Below, piece after piece: positions 49,168 through 57,479 of a stretch of 58,966 nt of DNA. The stretch spans positions 1-58,966 of the forward strand of contig CAWUKT010000043.1 in the NCBI GenBank assembly GCA_963923035.1. Direction: 5' to 3'. Positions within the stretch are counted from its first letter, which is position 1. Every line of letters begins with the position of its first letter. The position numbers and the translations under genes are program-made. The notes under the pieces are model-generated. The model worked only from the letters and a program-made list of their open reading frames with translations. It was not told where the DNA came from and made no database searches. The stretch is from CAWUKT01 sp963923035 (GTDB taxonomy: Bacteria; Bacteroidota; Bacteroidia; J057; JADKCL01).

Positions 49168-50364
49168 TCACCCCAACCACAGCTTCAACTTCCCATAGAC
49201 ATCGGCGCTGTCCAGCAAATCCAGGTGGCTGTGGTCCTGGGCAATCCAGGTATGCTCCGGCGGAAATTGCAAATCTTTGTAAGGATCGCGGTGCTGTCCC
49301 AGGGCGCTTTTGACATCGACCAGGCGGTCGCCGACCGCCGTGGAGAGGGTGCCACTGCCAGTGCCGGTCACGGCCGCAATGCTGTAACACCCGACGCCGT
49401 CGGGCAAGGGGACGTAGGTGCGCGGGTCGCCCGCCACCTTGAACCGGTCCCGGCCCTGCCAATCTTCGTCGACGACATTGCCGTACCGCAGGTCGGTGAC
49501 GCCGTGGCTCCGGATTTTTCCGAGCCGGGCGAAGGGCCTTGCGTAGGGAACGGATGCCAGAACGGCATCCAAATAGCTCCCGATCCGCTCCAATTGCGCG
49601 CCGTGGTGGGGCGTGCCCAGAAACACCATTTTTCGCAGGTGTTGCGGCCAGGCATGGTCGGAGCCGTAGTGGACGGCACTCCGGCTGACCAATCCGCCCA
49701 TGCTGTGGGAGAGGAGGACCAATTCCTCGACGGGAACCGGCCACTGGGAGATCAAATCTTCCAGCAAGGCGCTCAAGTCCCGGCCATTGGCCGAGATGTG
49801 GCGGCCGGAATTGTAGTGGAGAAAAATGGGGGTATACCCGAAATCAGTGGCAAGGGCAAGGCCGTGGTTGTGCGCATTGCGGGTCCATTGGAGGTCGCTC
49901 ATGCAGGAGCCGTGGACCAGAAGGAGAATCTTGCCATTGACAGCCGGGAGGGCTTCCCGAAGGGCGACGGAGTCCGGCTCGACCGCGCGTCCCGCGGTTC
50001 GAAAGTGCATTTGGGTGGCCAGGGGATTGTTTTTTTCCTCCAGATAATCTCCCAACACGCCATTCAGCGCCGCCCGGATGGCCTCCCGGTCCTCGGAGGA
50101 TTTGATTTCGCCCAATACCGGAGTCAATTTTTCCAAAATCCCGTCCAGACCTCCTCCAATCAGTTTCGCCCCGACCCGCACTCCTTGATAGGTCACGCCG
50201 GCCAGATTCTGAAGCAGCGTTTGAATCGGAGTGGTGGGCAAAAGGGGAGGATGGAGAATTTGGCGGTGCAAGTTCTCCGCAATGTCAGCAATCCCAATTG
50301 TGGCATCCTGGATCAACCGGGCAATGCCTTGAAGCTCGGAGCCTAATTTTCTGTTGTTCGCCAT
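49168..50364 (-). CDS. Lipase-like alpha/beta hydrolase
   Basis: The protein has 398 residues without a signal peptide. The N-terminal 120 residues are helical (GIARLIQDATIGIADIAENLH, LTPVLGEIKSSEDREAIRAALNGVLGDYLEEK). The hydrolase core follows: LLVHGSCMSDLQW (oxyanion), nucleophile SHSMGGLVSRSA, FLGTPHHGAQLE, which is typical of PGAP1/lipase-like families, and a late His in HSHLDLL. It is probably an esterase or lipase acting in the cytosol; the substrate is unknown. It is divergent from the HxlR-regulated cluster. Confidence 0.85.
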   Translation of the reverse strand: MANNRKLGSELQGIARLIQDATIGIADIAENLHRQILHPPLLPTTPIQTLLQNLAGVTYQGVRVGAKLIGGGLDGILEKLTPVLGEIKSSEDREAIRAALNGVLGDYLEEKNNPLATQMHFRTAGRAVEPDSVALREALPAVNGKILLLVHGSCMSDLQWTRNAHNHGLALATDFGYTPIFLHYNSGRHISANGRDLSALLEDLISQWPVPVEELVLLSHSMGGLVSRSAVHYGSDHAWPQHLRKMVFLGTPHHGAQLERIGSYLDAVLASVPYARPFARLGKIRSHGVTDLRYGNVVDEDWQGRDRFKVAGDPRTYVPLPDGVGCYSIAAVTGTGSGTLSTAVGDRLVDVKSALGQHRDPYKDLQFPPEHTWIAQDHSHLDLLDSADVYGKLKLWLG

Positions 50365-50504
50365 TGTTCGGTTTTATCGGAAGAGAGAGGACGCTGAATT
50401 CCAACCGTGGGGAAGAAAATCAGGACTACAATATAAACCATGATTCCATAGGAAAAGGTCCGATTCCAACTTCATTTCGCCATCAGAAAAAACATCTCCC
50501 TATA

Positions 50505-50523
50505 CACTTGCGAAATGCAAGTG
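50505..50523. promoter_or_regulatory. Operator-like palindrome, site 1
   Basis: CACTTGC-GAAAT-GCAAGTG is a perfect 7-bp inverted repeat with an ACTT-N9-AAGT frame, 71 bp before the SnoaL-like gene. It overlaps TACACTTG, a -7-like box (one mismatch to TAnnTTTG). Confidence 0.65.
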
Positions 50524-50542
50524 AGTTTGTATGCCTTTGTAT

Positions 50543-50561
50543 CGCTTGTGAAATGCAAGTG
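50543..50561. promoter_or_regulatory. Operator-like palindrome, site 2
   Basis: CGCTTGTGAAATGCAAGTG is nearly identical to site 1. It is 38 bp further on, 33 bp before the start codon. Confidence 0.6.
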
Positions 50562-50594
50562 AGTATTTCCCTCCATTTAACCTCAATAAAACTC

Positions 50595-51074
50595 ATGGGA
50601 ACGATACAAATTGATCTGAATGCATTGAAAAAGGACAGCTGGACAGACCAGGAAACCGAAAATGCCAAGGTGGTCGTGGATTTTGTCCAGAACATCATGA
50701 ACAATCACGACTTCGATTATATCCGCAAGACTTACGGCCATCACCGCTACAAGCAGCACAACCAAAGCATGGTCGATGGATTGACCGGGGTATTGGAAGT
50801 TGTCTCGAGATTTGCCAAGCGCAATCCCGACTATACCTACGAGGTGAAGCATTTGTACGTCGATGGGCCATATGTCACGGTCCATTCCCACGCCACCACC
50901 AACAAAAAACACCGGGGAAATCCCCAAAAAGGCCTGAACATCATGGACATCTGGAAGGTGGAAAATGGCGAATTGACGGAGCATTGGGATGCCGTCCAAC
51001 CCATTCACGGCGCGCTGAGATTCTTTTTCTGGATGATCGGAGGCCGCTTCAGAAACCGGAATACCTATTTCTAG
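50595..51074 (+). CDS. SnoaL-like/NTF2-fold protein
   Basis: The protein has 159 residues from the ATG at 50595. It has the small alpha+beta barrel of SnoaL-like proteins: VVVDFVQNIMNNHDFDYIRKTYGHHRYKQHN, then GLTGVLEVVSRFAKRNPDYTYEVKHLYVDGPYVTVHSHA and DIWKVENGELTEHWDAVQPI. This pattern fits the predicted SnoaL-like aldol-condensation family. Two matching palindromes stand in its promoter, and the same motif precedes the nearby hxlR-type gene, so it is probably under that regulator's control, perhaps in response to reactive electrophiles. Confidence 0.85.
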   Translation: MGTIQIDLNALKKDSWTDQETENAKVVVDFVQNIMNNHDFDYIRKTYGHHRYKQHNQSMVDGLTGVLEVVSRFAKRNPDYTYEVKHLYVDGPYVTVHSHATTNKKHRGNPQKGLNIMDIWKVENGELTEHWDAVQPIHGALRFFFWMIGGRFRNRNTYF

Positions 51075-51121
51075 GCCCACCCTTTCACATTTATTCAACC
51101 TCAATCCAAACAAAAAACAAC

Positions 51122-51646
51122 ATGGTCAAATTAGGAGAGGCAACCGCCCAAGCCACCATCAACGCCAGCGTGAACACCATTGACATATCCGATTGGCTGT
51201 TCAGCCTGACCTCAGACGATTACGCCCAATGCGCCGATGGCCACCAGAGTGCGGCCCAGGGAAGCCTTCCCTCCGGCAAGCGGGTCTCGGTCAACGTGGA
51301 ATTCGTCGCGGGCTTTTTCATGATCCAGCACTATATCGAGACCATTTCCGAGAAGGACCGGGTCCTGACGGTGTCGCCCAATACCTTGCTTTGGTTGGAC
51401 GACGAGCGATATGTGCAATTGCAAATCACCTGGGAACTCAAGTTGGAGCCCATCGATGCGAACAGCTGCCGCTTGACCTGCATTGTGACGTCGGAAACGG
51501 AAAACGAGCTGTTTGTGCAGGCTACGCACGAATTGACCAAGGACATGGACCCCGCGGAGACTCCCTTCCAACTGCACATCAACGAAGAAACGCCATTGTT
51601 CGCTCGGGACATTGAGCGGAAGGCTTTGGCCGGAACCTGGGCCTGA
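51122..51646 (+). CDS. SRPBCC-like hypothetical protein
   Basis: The protein has 174 residues from the ATG at 51122, 47 bp after the SnoaL-like gene and so probably in the same transcript. Strand-rich sequence (TINASVNTIDISDWLFSLTSDDYAQCADG, VSVNVEFVAGFFMIQHYIETISEKD, YVQLQITWELKLEPIDANSCRLTCIV) is compatible with an SRPBCC/START-like fold; I am not certain. No catalytic motif. Likely part of the HxlR-controlled cluster. Confidence 0.7.
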   Translation: MVKLGEATAQATINASVNTIDISDWLFSLTSDDYAQCADGHQSAAQGSLPSGKRVSVNVEFVAGFFMIQHYIETISEKDRVLTVSPNTLLWLDDERYVQLQITWELKLEPIDANSCRLTCIVTSETENELFVQATHELTKDMDPAETPFQLHINEETPLFARDIERKALAGTWA

Positions 51647-51741
51647 TTGGTTTTTTCCTTCTCCCTTCTCAAAAAACCTGCTCCTGATCTCTCCCCAGCC
51701 ATTCTGCACAGTTTGATGATGGATTGGTTTTATTCTCCAAA

Positions 51742-51760
51742 TACTTGTATATCGAAAGTG
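51742..51760. promoter_or_regulatory. Operator-like palindrome, site 3
   Basis: TACTTGTATATCGAAAGTG keeps the ACTT-N9-AAGT spacing of sites 1 and 2. It lies 39 bp before the ATG of the HxlR-type gene, consistent with autoregulation. Confidence 0.5.
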
Positions 51761-51798
51761 TTGGAATGCGTTTTTTTTAAAACCACAAAAAAGAAACA

Positions 51799-52218
51799 AT
51801 GAGATCAGACTGCCCGGTTAGTTTTGCGCTGGATTTCTTTGGAGACAAATGGACCCTGTTGGTTATCAGGGACCTGGCACTGGAGCAAAAGAGGTTCTAC
51901 AAGGATTTTCTGGGCTCGAAAGAAGGAATTGCGACCAATATCCTCTCGGATCGGCTGAAGAAATTGGAAGCCAATGGCATCATTCGGTCGGCGGTGTACG
52001 CAAAAAAGAAGACGCAAAAGGAATATTTCCTGACTGAAAAAGGGAAGGATTTAATTCCGATTCTGTTGGAAATGATGGCGTGGTCATTCAAATACAACAA
52101 TGAGCTGAACGTGACCGGGGAGTTCATCCAAAAAATCAAGGACAACCGGAACGGCGTGGTGCGCTATTTCCTGGCCCAATTGGAAGAGAGAACCGATCGG
52201 TCTGAGGAGAGTGCTTAG
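51799..52218 (+). CDS. HxlR-family transcriptional regulator
   Basis: The protein has 139 residues and is a winged-helix dimer. The start CPVSFALDFFGDKWTLLVIRDLALEQKRFYKDFLGSKEGIATNILSDRLKKLEANGII is textbook HxlR. Cys5 occupies the position used for redox or electrophile sensing in this family, in the context SDCPV. The C-terminal half is helical. It probably represses itself and the SnoaL-like/SRPBCC pair through the ACTT-N9-AAGT sites. Confidence 0.93.
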   Translation: MRSDCPVSFALDFFGDKWTLLVIRDLALEQKRFYKDFLGSKEGIATNILSDRLKKLEANGIIRSAVYAKKKTQKEYFLTEKGKDLIPILLEMMAWSFKYNNELNVTGEFIQKIKDNRNGVVRYFLAQLEERTDRSEESA

Positions 52219-52414
52219 ATTTCATCGGGTGGATTCGAGGCCGGAATTCACTCGGATGATGTCGGACCTGCTGGGGATGGGGGAAAGAGGAAGAAGGCAT
52301 TGGAACTCAATCACACCTGACAGCAACTACCCGCCGCGCTGACCGGGATCATGGGAGGGCAAGGATGGGTTCAACAATTTGGAGGCAGGCAGGTTTATAG
52401 AGTAATAAAGACGC

Positions 52415-53505
52415 ATGACACGCATTCACCTTCTATTGGGACTGCTGTTGAGCGTGGTCCTGGCCACTCAAACAAATGCCCAACAAACCCCTCCGGAACC
52501 ATCCGGATGGGCGACATGGACCGCACCTACCGGCTGTATGTGCCGGCCGGGTACACGGGCCTGGAGCCAGTCCCCCTCATGTTCAACCTCAACGGCGACG
52601 ATTCCGAGGGAATTCTCCAGGAAGTGTTCAGTGAAATGAACCTGGTGGCCGACACCGCGGGCTTCCTGGTGGTCTATCCCGATGCCTCCGAAGGCAAATG
52701 GAGCTCCGGCTTCGTCGGCGCCCAGTACATTTGGGTGGACGATGTGGGCTTCATGGAAATGCTCATCGATTCAATTCAGAAGGATTTCCGGGTGGACCCG
52801 AGCCGAATCTATGCCACCGGCTTTGGCCAGGGCGCCTTCATGAGCTTTCGCCTGGCCTGCGAGTTGGACGACCGCATTGCGGGCATCGGAGCGATCACGG
52901 GCAATATGGCCGTCGACATGGAGTCGTACTGCACCGGTTCCCGGCCCATGCCGGTCGTGCACCTGCATGGCGACCTGGATGTCGTCAATGCCTATATCTT
53001 TGCCGGCGAACTGCCGGTCTTCAGCCTGGACAGCGTCCTGCGCTTCCGGGAAGATTGCTACCACTGCTACAACGAGGCCCAGGTAGCGATGGGCGGCGCA
53101 GAAGCCGGCCCCACATGGCCCATTCCGGTGGCACCGGAACCCGCGCTCGTGGACCGGGCCGAACCCGTGGACCAGGAAGACATCCATCCCAGCCAGGTCA
53201 TCTGGGAATTTCTCTACGACTTTACCCACGCCAATCCCAAAACCAAATCCCACCCCCGGTGGCACGACGGACCCCAGATCACCATTTATCCCGAGCCCTT
53301 CATCGATGAACTGCACATTGAAAACCTGCCCGTCGGCGCCGAGATTCAGTTCTTCAATTTCGATTGGCTATTGACCCACAACCACACCGCCGAGCGCTCG
53401 AAGGTCTCCTTTACCACCGCCGAGTGGCAGGAGGGCGTGTATTGGGTGCGTATCAATTATGCGGGTTCGAGTGAGATTCGGCGGGTCTTGAGGAATGGAT
53501 TTTAG
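52415..53505 (+). pseudogene. Frameshifted PHB-depolymerase-like T9SS protein without nucleophile Ser
   Basis: The signal peptide (MTRIHLLLGLLLSVVLATQTNAQQ, written from 52415) is in one frame. The rest, from SGTIRMGDMDRTYRLYVPAGY on, lies in the -1 frame and ends at 53505. The shift falls near the CCCC run at about 52488-52500. The hydrolase part follows the PHB depolymerase/LpqC plan (YPDASEGKW, SRIYATGFGQGAFMSFRLAC, VVHLHGDLDVV), but the elbow GFGQG has Gly where Ser is expected. A T9SS-like tail (ITIYPEPFIDELHIE...GVYWVRI) is present. It is either a pseudogene, a programmed -1 frameshift or a base error in the assembly. Confidence 0.7.
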
Positions 53506-53544
53506 CAATTCCTTTTTCATTTCCTCCTCCTTTCCAAGAGAAAA

Positions 53545-53578
53545 CCCATGGCCGGTTGCGTTCACAACCAGACATGGG
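53545..53578. terminator. Bidirectional hairpin between convergent genes
   Basis: CCCATG (53545-53550) and GGTTG (53554-53558) pair with CAACC (53565-53569) and CATGGG (53573-53578), between the stops at 53505 and 53604. Confidence 0.65.
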
Positions 53579-53603
53579 CTCCAGACTCAATTCTCAGAAG
53601 TGT

Positions 53604-55031
53604 TTATTGAATGATCAGCCGCTGACTCGGTGAAAAGCCTTGGTAATTGACCATTCGGTAGAGGTACATCCCCGCCGCCAAATCGGAGACATCGCTCTGA
53701 ATCCGGTTGACACCCGATTCAAAAATGCGCCCCGGCAGCGTCTTGACGACCTGGCCGGAGAGGTTGATGACTTCAATGCTGGCCTCGGTCGTTTCGGGTA
53801 CCGTGATCTCGAAGGTGGTCTGGCCATCGGTCACGAGGTTGGGCGTGGCCAGAATGGAGGCATTTGCGAGCGCGACATCCCCGAACGCGGGGAATGGGGG
53901 AGGACTGGTCGGGGCACCATTCACCCGGGACGTGCTGGTTCCATATACCTCAAACTCAGGAATCCGGGAGTACAGGTCCGACGTGAACGTGGGATCGGTG
54001 ATGTACAGGCAGACGTACCGGGCCGTCACATTCACATTGTGAGACGTGATCGGGGTCTTGCTGCCATTGTAGTAATTCGTGACCGCATTCGCCCAACTGC
54101 TGCCGGTCCAGTACAAGACGTAGTACCGCTCGGTGTTCAGGTTCACGGACAGGCCGGCCGTCGACGCATGCTTCACCTTGAACTCGTCGATGTTGTAAGT
54201 CCCGTCCAACTGGACGATGATATAGTTCGTTGCCGACGCACCATTCGAATTCCACCGGGTCCCGACGGTCTCGTCAATGGCCTTGGCGGCCGAATAGGCG
54301 CTGCTGAGTTGGGTGGTATAGGAATAAATCGATCCGTCGGGGGCCAGGTTGCCGTTTCCGCCCGGGCCGGCACAGGTTCCCAGCTCGGCTTCGAGAGCTT
54401 TGTAATAAGCCAGGGCGAATTTGTCGCGCCAGCTGTCGCTGTTCAACTTGGCCGCATCGCTGGAGCGGTCTACAAACCCAATTTCATTCAGACAAGCCGG
54501 GGCATTGTTGGTCCGCAAGACGCCAAGGTGGTAACCCAGGTAACTGGCGTCCTCTACATTTCTCCGGTTCGTCCATTGTCCTTCCACAACCATATTGTCC
54601 TGGATTTCCTGGGCGAAAGCCTGGTCCTGGGCCGTGGGTGAGGCGCTTTGGTTGCAGTAAAAGGTCTCGGTACCGGTCCCGCCGCCTGCATTGCAGTGGA
54701 TGCTGACGAAGCGGGTGGCGTTCCAACTGTTGGACTGGGTGGCGCGTTGGGTCACCGAGGTCCAGCCGCAGGGGCCGTTGGTATTCCTTGTGAGGTGGAC
54801 CGTCCAGCCGCAATTGTTGGCTGTGATCAGGTCGCGGAGTTTCTGGCCGGTGGCCAGCGCCGTGTAAATCTCCGTGGTCGTCCGGCCGTCCACATTCGAG
54901 CCCGAACAGTTGTAGCCGTGGCCGGGATCAATCACAACGACCTGGGCCTGAGTGGTCAACGAGCATCCGATCAACAAGGCGCCAATGGCCAATGTTGCGA
55001 GCAGCCTTCCGGTGGTAAATATATTTTTCAT
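53604..55031 (-). CDS. N-acetylmuramoyl-L-alanine amidase with discoidin-like and T9SS domains
   Basis: The protein has 475 residues with a lipoprotein-like or Sec signal (IGALLIGCSLTTQAQ). The Amidase_3 domain (about 30-220) has the zinc ligands His in VVVIDPGHGY, Glu in TTTEIY, His in FVSIHCNAG and the catalytic Glu in CLNEIGF. Then comes a discoidin/F5-8C-type domain (about 235-370, NLAPDGSIYSYTTQLSSAYSAAKAIDETVGTRWNS) and a T9SS tail (FEITVPETTEASIEVINLSGQVVKTLPG...GMYLYRMVNYQGFSPSQRLIIQ). It cleaves the amide between MurNAc and the peptide stem, here as a secreted, probably predatory or remodelling enzyme. Confidence 0.92.
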   Translation of the reverse strand: MKNIFTTGRLLATLAIGALLIGCSLTTQAQVVVIDPGHGYNCSGSNVDGRTTTEIYTALATGQKLRDLITANNCGWTVHLTRNTNGPCGWTSVTQRATQSNSWNATRFVSIHCNAGGGTGTETFYCNQSASPTAQDQAFAQEIQDNMVVEGQWTNRRNVEDASYLGYHLGVLRTNNAPACLNEIGFVDRSSDAAKLNSDSWRDKFALAYYKALEAELGTCAGPGGNGNLAPDGSIYSYTTQLSSAYSAAKAIDETVGTRWNSNGASATNYIIVQLDGTYNIDEFKVKHASTAGLSVNLNTERYYVLYWTGSSWANAVTNYYNGSKTPITSHNVNVTARYVCLYITDPTFTSDLYSRIPEFEVYGTSTSRVNGAPTSPPPFPAFGDVALANASILATPNLVTDGQTTFEITVPETTEASIEVINLSGQVVKTLPGRIFESGVNRIQSDVSDLAAGMYLYRMVNYQGFSPSQRLIIQ

Positions 55032-55064
55032 GGTAATTTCTGGAATAAATAAGCGGGTAAACGA

Positions 55065-55970
55065 TCAATTTTCGACGATGTCAGCGACATAGATGACTCC
55101 CGTGCGGGCGTCCTCAAAGGCGATTTTGGTGCCATCGGCTGACCACGCCGGCCAGAGCTCGTAGACATCGGGCGTTTGGGTCAGGTCGGAGAGCTGCCCG
55201 TCTTCTACATTCACCATGTACAATTCCGATCCACTGATGGTATGGCCGTCCTGGGATTCGTCCAGGAAGGTCATGAGGTGCTTGCCATCCGGGGACCAGC
55301 TGCCTGCCAACCCGGTTCCGAGGTGCCGGATGAGACCGCTGCCATCGGTCGCAAACAGGTACATTTCGCTGCCTTCGTGAACGACCACCGTTTGTTGGTC
55401 GGGCGAGAGGAGGGGCCGGTAATACTGACCGCCATCGGTCGTGACGGCCCAGGACTTGGAGCCGTCCTTCAGGGCCGCCTCGATGCCCAGCGTCTCGATA
55501 TTGATCGAGACCACCACGTCCTTGTCGGATTGGGCCTTGCTGGCACTGAGCAATCCATTGGGATTAAGGGAGGAGTTTTGGACCTGGCGGTCGCTCATGC
55601 GGATGCGCTTGATTTCCGGGTGGACCTGGAGCCGGTCGCTTTTGTGGCGGTAGTACACATTTTTCCCGTCCGGGGACCAGCTGGCGTTGAAACCGGAGCC
55701 TTCGACGTCACTCAGCTGGGTGACGGTCCGGGTACCGAGTTCGACCACGTGGAGCTTCATCCCGTGGGCGGAAGAAACGAGGAGCCGGGTGCCGTCGGGC
55801 GACCAGACCGGCATGCTGTACTCTTCACCGGAGGTGACCGCTTTGACATTTTTGAGGGTGAAACCGCCCGGGGTGGGGGCAGTCGTGGACATCAACACGA
55901 AGGCCAATGCAAATGTGGCACATCCGCTCAATAAACGATTGAACGAAAGTGAATTAGCTTTCATTTTCAT
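55065..55970 (-). CDS. TolB-like PD40 beta-propeller protein
   Basis: The protein has 301 residues with an N-terminal signal (LLSGCATFALAFVLMSTTAPT). Four or five PD40 repeats are visible: YSMPVWSPDGTRLLVSS, FNASWSPDGKNVYYRH, AGSWSPDGKHLMTF, WPAWSADGTKIAFEDAR. This resembles the periplasmic TolB propeller fold, though it is too short for TolB itself. It starts only about 30 bp upstream of the amidase on the same strand, so an operon is likely. The role is unknown. Confidence 0.85.
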   Translation of the reverse strand: MKMKANSLSFNRLLSGCATFALAFVLMSTTAPTPGGFTLKNVKAVTSGEEYSMPVWSPDGTRLLVSSAHGMKLHVVELGTRTVTQLSDVEGSGFNASWSPDGKNVYYRHKSDRLQVHPEIKRIRMSDRQVQNSSLNPNGLLSASKAQSDKDVVVSINIETLGIEAALKDGSKSWAVTTDGGQYYRPLLSPDQQTVVVHEGSEMYLFATDGSGLIRHLGTGLAGSWSPDGKHLMTFLDESQDGHTISGSELYMVNVEDGQLSDLTQTPDVYELWPAWSADGTKIAFEDARTGVIYVADIVEN

Positions 55971-56259
55971 AGTTGCGTGAGTTTTAAAAATGATAAAGAG
56001 TGATAACTTTAAATTGAGCCTGAAAAACAGAAAATTGGATAGCTATATTTTTTCAGATCAAACAATAACTGGAATGAATTTAGCCAAAGAATCGAACAAA
56101 ACCGCATTTGGGTCAAGTCTTACCCCCAATGGCCATTGGGGCGCCCGGGTTGGAGCCCCCTTTTTGGCGTAAACATTGGATTTTCCGGCCTTCAATTTGG
56201 AAGTATTGCCCGAGATTTCTTTTTATGGCTCTATTCCACCCAGCCCCCAATGCGCGACC

Positions 56260-56697
56260 ATGAGTAAAATCCAAGCCCCGCTCCAAGACCCGAACCAATT
56301 TAAATTGTGGACGACCGATGTCCTGCGCTATGCCGATACCGACCGCCAGGGCCACGTCAACAACGCCGTGTTTTCCGTGTTTCTGGAATCAGGACGGGTC
56401 GCCATCCTCTACGACCCCAATCAGCCGCTGGCCCCCACCAACGGTGAATTTGTCATCGTCAACCTGGCCCTGAACTTCATTGCCGAACTCCATTGGCCCG
56501 GCGAAGTCCGGATTGGGACGGCCGTGACCCGCCTGGGGAACAGCTCTTTCTCCCTGGGCCAGGGCATTTTTGTCGGCGAACAATGCGTCGCCACCGGAGC
56601 CACGACGATGGTCCTCATCAACCAAACCGAACGCACGTCCATGCCCCTCACCGAGAAGATTCGGGTGATTTTGGGGCAGTACCTACTGCCGACCTGA
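56260..56697 (+). CDS. 4-hydroxybenzoyl-CoA thioesterase-like (hot dog fold) protein
   Basis: The protein has 145 residues from the ATG at 56260. KLWTTDVLRYADTDRQGHVNNAVFSVFLESGRVAIL is the 4HBT signature: Asp in DTDRQGHVNN, the catalytic acid region. Strands NGEFVIVNLALNFIAELHWPGEVRIGTAVTRLGNSSFSLGQGIF follow. It hydrolyses an acyl-CoA thioester; the acyl group is unknown. A CCCCAATGGCCATTGGGG palindrome (56125-56142) lies upstream and may be a terminator of the previous operon or an operator. Confidence 0.9.
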   Translation: MSKIQAPLQDPNQFKLWTTDVLRYADTDRQGHVNNAVFSVFLESGRVAILYDPNQPLAPTNGEFVIVNLALNFIAELHWPGEVRIGTAVTRLGNSSFSLGQGIFVGEQCVATGATTMVLINQTERTSMPLTEKIRVILGQYLLPT

Positions 56698-56709
56698 TGA
56701 TGGGCCAGC

Positions 56710-57228
56710 TCAGGGAGCCGAAACGATTTGGGGATCGGAAAATATGAAGCTGAAGTATTGGCGGTCCTGCTGAAGGTCCTTCAGCGTCGCTTCCAGTGTG
56801 ACCCAATCACCTTCCTGGTACCGCGAGGACAATTTGGGATTGCCTTCGAAGAAGAATTTGAGTCGGAATTGGTGGGAGGGAATCAGCGTCCGGCTATTGT
56901 CCTGGCCGTTGTCGGGGTGGTCCAGAAAAATGTGGGTATTGTTGACGTCGTAGACGGGGCCGGAGATGGTAAACCGCAGCCCGAATTGGGCGGATGCTTC
57001 CTTGAGGGGATGCGACTGGTCCACGAATTCCTGGATGGACAAAGCATAAGGAGCGGAGGCCGGTTGGGAGGCAGGAACGGACGTGGGAGTTGAGGTGGGG
57101 GCCTGCTGGGGAGCGCCGTAGCCAAGGAGGTATGAAACGTCCCCGTAAAAGTACTCGGAAACAAACAGGGTGATGGCCACACCCGCGATCAGGCTGACTC
57201 CGATGATAAAGTAGAAGATTTTTTTCAT
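56710..57228 (-). CDS. Membrane-anchored OB-fold (tRNA_anti-like) protein
   Basis: The protein has 172 residues from the ATG at 57228 (MKKIFYFIIGVSLIAGVAITLFV), an N-terminal membrane anchor. A Pro/Thr/Ser-rich linker (QQAPTSTPTSVPASQPASAPY, residues about 37-57) follows, then an OB-like domain with FTISGPVYDVNNTHIFLDHP, RLKFFFEGNPK and SSRYQEGDWVTLEATL, typical of the Bacteroidota OB-fold/tRNA_anti-like family. It faces either the periplasm or the surface. It converges with the thioesterase; the stops are 13 bp apart. Confidence 0.78.
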   Translation of the reverse strand: MKKIFYFIIGVSLIAGVAITLFVSEYFYGDVSYLLGYGAPQQAPTSTPTSVPASQPASAPYALSIQEFVDQSHPLKEASAQFGLRFTISGPVYDVNNTHIFLDHPDNGQDNSRTLIPSHQFRLKFFFEGNPKLSSRYQEGDWVTLEATLKDLQQDRQYFSFIFSDPQIVSAP

Positions 57229-57479
57229 GTGGGGGTGTTTTGCGAGGATTCGGAGCAAAAACCGAGCCATTGGAAAAAAAATTGAAGTCGGGAAAGAAAA
57301 AAGAGGAGAAGGAATGGGATGAAAACGAATCAAAATCAAAACGCCAGATGCGGAACTTGTCTCGAATTTGACTAAACTCTCTCCAGAAGGGTCCATTTTT
57401 AGACAATTCCGACCTCCCCACTGGCCTAATTTTACCTCCAACTCAACATCAACATTTTCCACTCAATCTACCACCAGGC

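Noticed and set aside
49225..50346. 373-codon plus-strand open frame
   Set aside because: Antisense of the lipase-like hydrolase; no protein-like pattern.
53640..54641. 333-codon plus-strand open frame
   Set aside because: Antisense of the amidase gene, whose zinc ligands are intact.
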